A stretch of DNA of 20,363 bases from Actinidia chinensis. Lineage: Eukaryota > Streptophyta > Magnoliopsida > Ericales > Actinidiaceae. Positions within the stretch are counted from its first letter, which is position 1. The number at the start of each line of letters is the position of its first letter. A model generated the notes under the pieces. The model had not been told where the DNA came from. It ran no database searches and worked only from the letters and a program-made list of their open reading frames with translations. Location: positions 32,501-52,863 of the forward strand of contig VIGQ01001750.1 in assembly GCA_009663005.1 (NCBI GenBank). Direction: 5' to 3'. The position numbers and the translations under genes are program-made. Positions 16,611 to 20,363 of the stretch are shown in pieces.

Positions 16611-16801
16611 GAACAAACTGAGCACATTTTATGCCTTAAGAGACATCATCCCTTCGCCCCACAATGCGCGGCGAGGGAACGCGCGCGGGGGCCGAACCCA
16701 CAACGATTCATCACCCGCCGCATCGTGAAGCTAAAAAAAAATAAAGGGAATGACAATATTATTAAAAGAAGAAGGTGTGAAGAAAAATCGGCCAAACAAA
16801 T

Positions 16802-16902
16802 GGTGGAAAAACGAGGGCTCCGGTGGGGTTCCACCAATCCTGGCACTGCACATGACCGGGCACGCATTAACTCCGAGGTGGGGTCACCGGCCGGATCCAC
16901 CC
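16802..16902 (-). pseudogene. P33, diverged 5S-like element
   Basis: AGTTAATGCGTGCCCGGTCATG with one inserted base in box A. Box C reads GGATTGGTGGAACC. Confidence 0.75.
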
Positions 16903-16987
16903 GAGTCCTTAGCCTCAGTAAGGATGGAACAAATGCGGATGCGAGATCTCGAAAATTGAATAACCATACAAAAAATGGCCAAACAAA

Positions 16988-17105
16988 GGGGTGCCAAACA
17001 CGAGGACTTCCAAGGGGTCACCCATCCTAGTACTACTCCCGCCCAAGCACGCTAGCTGCGGAGTTCTGATGGGATTCGGTGCATTAGTGCTAATATATCG
17101 CACCC
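16988..17105 (-). rRNA. 5S rRNA S34, type B
   Basis: Box C GGATGGGTGACC and CGCAGCTAGCGTGCTTGGGCGGG. The head reads GGGTGCGATATATTAGCAC. 3' end CGTGTTTGGCACCCC. Confidence 0.84.
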
Positions 17106-17285
17106 GACAAACTGATGCACATTTTATACTCTTATAGAGAATCATCCCGTCGCCCCACAAATGCGCGGCGAGGAGCGCGCGGGCCGAACCCAACCGATCA
17201 TCACCCGCCCGCATCCTGAAGCTAAAAATAATGGGAATGACAAATATATTAAAAGAAGAAGGTGTGAAGAAAAACGGCCAAAAAA

Positions 17286-17387
17286 GAATGGAAAAAGAGG
17301 GCTTCCAGTGGGGCCCCCATCCTGGCATTACACCCGACCAGGCACGCTTAACTCGGGGTTGTGGTGTTCACCGGGCCGGATCCACCC
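17286..17387 (-). pseudogene. P34, diverged 5S-like element
   Basis: GAGTTAAGCGTGCCTGGTCGGG intact; box C GGATGGGGGCCCC changed. Confidence 0.78.
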
Positions 17388-17473
17388 GCTTCCCTAGCAT
17401 CCGTAGGAGTGAACAAAATGCGGATGCAAGATCTTCGAAAAGAATAGCCATGACGAAAAAATCAGCAAAAAAT

Positions 17474-17590
17474 GGGTGACAACACGAGCTCCCAACGGGG
17501 TCACCCATCCTAGTACGCTCCCGCAACAAGCACGCTAAGTGCCGGAGTCCTGAGGGATGCGGTTGCATTAGTGCTAGTATGATCGCACTC
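17474..17590 (-). rRNA. 5S rRNA S35, type B
   Basis: GAGTGCGATCATACTAGCAC head (C to T variant), CACTTAGCGTGCTTGTTGCGG, box C GGATGGGTGACC good. Confidence 0.83.
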
Positions 17591-17782
17591 GCAAACTGAT
17601 GCACATTTTATGCTCTTATAGAGACATCATCCTTCGCCCACAAATTGCGCGGCGAAGGAAGCGAGCGGGGCCGCGAACCATAACCGATTCTTAATCACAC
17701 CGCCGCCTCGTGAAGGTAAAAAAATAATGGGAATGGGACAAATATTATTAAAAGAAGAAGTGAAGAAAAATCGGCCAAAAAA

Positions 17783-17879
17783 GGGTGGAAAAAGGGATTC
17801 CCGGGGGTCACCCATCCTGGCACTGCACACGACCGAGCACGCTTAACTCCGGGGTTGGTGTTATCAGGGACGGATCACC
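17783..17879 (-). pseudogene. P35, diverged 5S-like element
   Basis: AGTTAAGCGTGCTCGGTCGTG and GGATGGGTGACC intact. The 5' part CCGTCCCTGATAAC resembles P28 and P39. Confidence 0.8.
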
Positions 17880-17976
17880 GCTTCCTTAGCATCATTAAGG
17901 ATTGTGAACAAATGCGGATGCGAGATCTTCGAAAAAGAAAAAAAGAATAGCTATGACGGAAAAAATAGCAAAAAAA

Positions 17977-18093
17977 GGGGTACACCCGCGGGACTTCCCA
18001 AGGGGCACCCATCCTAGTACTGCCTACCGCACAAGCAGCCTAAGCTGAGGAGTTCTGAGGGGATTCGGTTTCTTAGGCTGTATGATCGCACCC
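17977..18093 (-). rRNA. 5S rRNA S36, type B, altered
   Basis: Head GGGTGCGATCATACAGCC, CTCAGCTTAGGCTGCTTGTGCGG, box C GGATGGGTGCCC. 3' end GCGGGTGTACCCC. Upstream, TATA is lost (GATCTACATAAAATG). Confidence 0.78.
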
Positions 18094-18294
18094 GCAAACT
18101 GATGCACATTTTATGTAGATCGAGACATTCAACCCTGCGCCCCCACAATATGCGCGTGCGAAAAGAAGCGCGTGGGCCGAAACCCAACCGACTCATCACC
18201 CGCCCGATCGTGAACCTAAAAAAACGGGAATGACAATATTATTTTAAAAGAAGAAGGCGTTTGGTTGATGTGTAAGAAAAAATCGGCCAAAAAA

Positions 18295-18394
18295 GGGAGG
18301 AAAACGAGGGCTTCCCGGTGGGTCACCCATCCGGGCACTGCCACCGACCGGGAACGCTTAACTCCGGGGTGGTGTTCACCGGGCCGGATCCCCC
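18295..18394 (-). pseudogene. P36, diverged 5S-like element
   Basis: AGTTAAGCGTTCCCGGTCGG and GGATGGGTGACCC. The spacer before it has about 13 extra bases (CGTTTGGTTGATG, 18258-18270). Confidence 0.8.
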
Positions 18395-18478
18395 GCTTCA
18401 ATAGCATCAGTTAAGGATGTGAACAAATGCGATTGCAAGATCTCGAAAAGAATAGCCATGCGAAAAATAGCAAAAAAT

Positions 18479-18604
18479 GGGTGCAAATGCAACACGAGGA
18501 CTTCCCAGGGAGGTGGCCAACCCCATCCTAGTAATGCTCCCGCAAAAGCCACGCTAAGATGCGGCAGTTTATGGATCGGTGCCTTAGGCTAGTATGACGC
18601 ACTC
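18479..18604 (-). rRNA. 5S rRNA S37, type B, noisy
   Basis: GAGTGCGTCATACTAGCC head, CATCTTAGCGTGGC box A. Box C has extra bases (GGATGGGGTTGGCC). GTTGCATTTGCACCC at the 3' end carries a six-base duplication. Confidence 0.77.
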
Positions 18605-18795
18605 GCAAACTGAATGCACATTTATGTCTGATAGAGACATCACCCTTCGCCCTACAAATGCGCGGCGCGAAGGAGCGCGGCGGGCCGAACCAACCGATCA
18701 TCCCCGCCCGCATCCGATGAAGCTAAAAATAAATGGGAAATGACCAAATATTTATTAAAAGAAAAAAACGAAGTGAAGAAAAATCGGCCCAAAAA

Positions 18796-18896
18796 GGGTT
18801 GGAAAAAGCGGGATTTCCCGGTGGGTCACCATACTGGCAATGCACACGACCAGGCACGCTTAACTCCGGTGGGGTGTTCACCGGGCCGGATCGACC
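18796..18896 (-). pseudogene. P37, diverged 5S-like element
   Basis: AGTTAAGCGTGCCTGGTCGTG intact and GTATGGTGACCC. ACCCCACCGGAG before box A. Confidence 0.8.
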
Positions 18897-18987
18897 GATT
18901 TCCACTAGCATCCGTAAGGATGTGAAACAAATCGGAGGATGCGAGATCTTCGATAAAAAAGAATAGCCATAACCAAAAATGCAAAAA

Positions 18988-19110
18988 GGGGTGCAACACC
19001 GAGGACTTCACCACGGGGGTCACCATCCAAGTACTGATCCCGACAACAAGCACGGCTAAGCTGCGGAGTTCTGTGGGAATTCGGTGCATTAGTGCTCGAT
19101 GATCGCACCC
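18988..19110 (-). rRNA. 5S rRNA S38, type B
   Basis: GGGTGCGATCATCGAGCAC head, GCAGCTTAGCCGTGCTTGTTGTCGGG. Box C GGATGGTGACC. 3' end GGTGTTGCACCCC. Confidence 0.83.
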
Positions 19111-19300
19111 CACACTGATGCACACTTTATATCTTATAGAGACATCATCCCTTCGCCCCCACAAAGCGCGGCGAGGGAAGCGGCGCGGGGCCAAACCCTA
19201 CCGATTCATCACCGCCCGCATCGTGAAGCTTAAAAAATACATGGGAATGACACATATTATTAAAAAGAAGAAGTGTTGTGAAGAAAAAAACGGCCAAAAA

Positions 19301-19400
19301 GGATGAAAAAGAGGGGCTCCCCAGTGGGTTCACCCATTCTGGCACTACACCCGACCGGCACGCTTAACTCCGGGGTGGTGTTCACCGGGCCGGATCACCC
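19301..19400 (-). pseudogene. P38, diverged 5S-like element
   Basis: GGAGTTAAGCGTGCCGGTCGGG and GAATGGGTGAACCC. Confidence 0.8.
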
Positions 19401-19489
19401 GCTTCCTAGCAATCCGCAAGGAAAGGTGAACAAATGCGGATGCCAGATCTTCGAAAAAGAATAGCCATGACGAAAACTCAGCAAAAAAT

Positions 19490-19602
19490 GGGTGCACACC
19501 GAGGACTTCCAAGGGGTCAACCCATCTAGTACTGCTCCGACAGCACGCTAAGCTGAGGAGTTCTGATGGGATTGGTGCATTAGCGCTAGTATGATAGCAT
19601 CC
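19490..19602 (-). rRNA. 5S rRNA S39, type B
   Basis: Head GGATGCTATCATACTAGCGC, CTCAGCTTAGCGTGCTGTCGG, GATGGGTTGACC for box C. 3' end GGTGTGCACCC. Confidence 0.8.
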
Positions 19603-19780
19603 CAACTGATGCACATTTATGCTCTTATAGCGACATCAATCCCTTCGCCCCACAATGCGCGACGAAGGAAGCGCGGGGGGCGACCAACCGAATTCATCAC
19701 CCGCCCGCATCCGTGAAGCTAAAAACTAAATGGGAAGAAATTTATTAAAAGAAGAAGAAGTGAAGAAAACAATCGGCCCA

Positions 19781-19821
19781 AAAAATAAAAAAAAAAAACC
19801 CAAAAAACCAAAAAAAAAAAA
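19781..19821. other. A-rich insertion before P39
   Basis: The usual short A-run between CGGCC and P is expanded to about 40 bp, broken only by T, CCC and CC. On the minus strand it is an extended T-rich tract after P39. Confidence 0.75.
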
Positions 19822-19926
19822 GGGTTGAAAAAGGGATTTTCCCGGGTGGGGTAACCATCCTGGCACTGCAACACGATGCCGAGCACGCTTAACTCCGGGG
19901 TGGTGTTAATAAGGGACGGACCACCC
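19822..19926 (-). pseudogene. P39, diverged 5S-like element
   Basis: GGAGTTAAGCGTGCTCGGCATCG and GGATGGTTACCCC. The 5' segment CCGTCCCTTATTAAC departs from the GGCCCGGTGAAC form, as in P35. Confidence 0.76.
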
Positions 19927-20014
19927 GCTCTTAGGCATACTTAAGGATGTGAAACAAATGCGGATGCGAGATCTTCGAAAAAGAATAGCTATGACGAACA
20001 AAAAGAGGCAAAAC

Positions 20015-20130
20015 GGGGTACAACACGAGGACTCCCAAGGGGTCACCCATCCTAGTACTGCTAAAGCACAAGCACGCTAAAGCTGCGGAGTTCTGATGGA
20101 TTCGGATTGCATTAGGCCGCATGATGCACC
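20015..20130 (-). rRNA. 5S rRNA S40, type B
   Basis: Box C GGATGGGTGACC, box A CGCAGCTTTAGCGTGCTTGTGC with one extra T. Head GGTGCATCATGCGGCC altered. 3' end CGTGTTGTACCCC. Confidence 0.82.
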
Positions 20131-20297
20131 GCAAACTGATGCACATTTTATGCTCTATAGGAGACTATCAAACCCTTTCGCCCCCACAAATGCGCGGCGA
20201 AAGAAGCGGTGGGGCCGAACCCAACCGATTTCATCACCCGCCCCATCCGTTGAAACCTTAAAAAAATGGGAATGACAATATTAATTAAAGAAGAAGG

Positions 20298-20339
20298 GTT
20301 TTTGGGTGGTAACTGTTTGTTGGGGGTACGATTTATTTG
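20298..20339. other. Non-repeat insertion near window end
   Basis: About 42 bp of G/T-rich sequence, beginning GGTTTTTGGGTGG, separates AAGAAG from TGTGAAGAAAAATCGG. Those two flanks are adjacent in most other units. It matches nothing else in the window. The window ends 24 bp later, just before the expected P40. Confidence 0.65.
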
Positions 20340-20363
20340 GTGTGAAGAAAAATCGGACCACCA

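Larger units (their letters stand above)
1..20363 (-). repeat. Tandem 5S rDNA array, about 40 dimeric units of about 500 bp
   Basis: The same block recurs end to end: distances between successive 5S 3' ends are mostly 478-542 bp, with one exception of 631 bp where a 124-bp promoter duplication sits. Every block has a 5S gene (S), an upstream spacer, a diverged 5S-like element (P) and a short spacer, all reading on the minus strand. 5S rRNA is the Pol III-made RNA of the large ribosomal subunit, and in most plants it lies in separate tandem arrays like this. Start and end of the array are outside the window on both sides. Nothing other than array sequence is seen, apart from short insertions noted separately. 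Confidence 0.97.

Noticed and set aside
537..20146. Many open frames of 60-206 codons on both strands, some beginning with ATG and recurring with similar protein sequence
   Set aside because: They recur at the 500-bp period, run through 5S genes and spacers in either direction, and their ends move with each small indel. None shows a recognisable domain or consistent start. They are by-products of the tandem repeat.
1..20363. CRISPR-like regularly spaced repeats
   Set aside because: The period is about 500 bp and the whole unit, not just a short repeat, is conserved. There are no unique spacers or cas genes.

Overview
This window is one uninterrupted tandem array of nuclear 5S ribosomal RNA genes from a plant. 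No protein-coding gene is supported. Forty 5S gene copies, all transcribed from the minus strand, recur about every 500 bp from end to end. The plant assignment rests on three things: the mature-region motifs on the minus strand (GGGTGCGATCATACCAGCAC at the 5' end, GGATGGGTGACC for box C, a 3' end GTGTTGCACCC followed by T-runs); the plant-type upstream promoter (TATATAAG about 28 nt upstream, GC at -12/-11, C at -1); and an AT-rich/GC-rich spacer mosaic. The GGGTGC/GCACCC ends and the TAATGCACC segment fit a flowering plant outside the grasses and Brassicaceae. The species cannot be named from this sequence.

The repeat unit is a dimer. On the plus strand each unit reads: 5S gene (called S, 115-130 bp), promoter, GC-rich spacer, AT-rich spacer, T-run complement, a second diverged 5S-like element (called P, about 100 bp), a short spacer with a CATCCGTAAGGATG hairpin and an AGATCTTCGAA motif, another T-run complement, then the next S. 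P shares box A, box C, the 3' third and the downstream terminator tract with 5S. It lacks the upstream TATA promoter and most of the first 27-30 nt. The window holds 39 whole P elements plus the tail of one at base 1.

S copies fall into three interspersed subtypes. Type A (box A AGTGAAGCGTGC, usually GGTTGACC in box C, TATATAAG) is common on the left. Type B (box A AGCTTAGCGTGC, ATACGAGCAC near the 5' end, CTATAAGAG) dominates the right third. A minor type C carries CAGTCAAGCGTGCTCGG and often a GGATGC 5' end. Hybrids A/B occur. The most striking local feature is at 4981-5129, where the core promoter and a truncated 5S head are present three times in exact 62-bp steps upstream of a hybrid S copy.

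From about 3.44 to 6.12 kb the units are clean and near-identical. Elsewhere single-base insertions and deletions are scattered through every unit, which looks like uncorrected long-read sequence. Individual indels outside the clean block should not be read as biology; recurrent substitutions shared by many copies can be. I numbered S1-S40 and P0-P39 from left to right. No interval longer than about 320 bp lacks an S or P element, and the spacers between them are described in the array, promoter, terminator and spacer entries.
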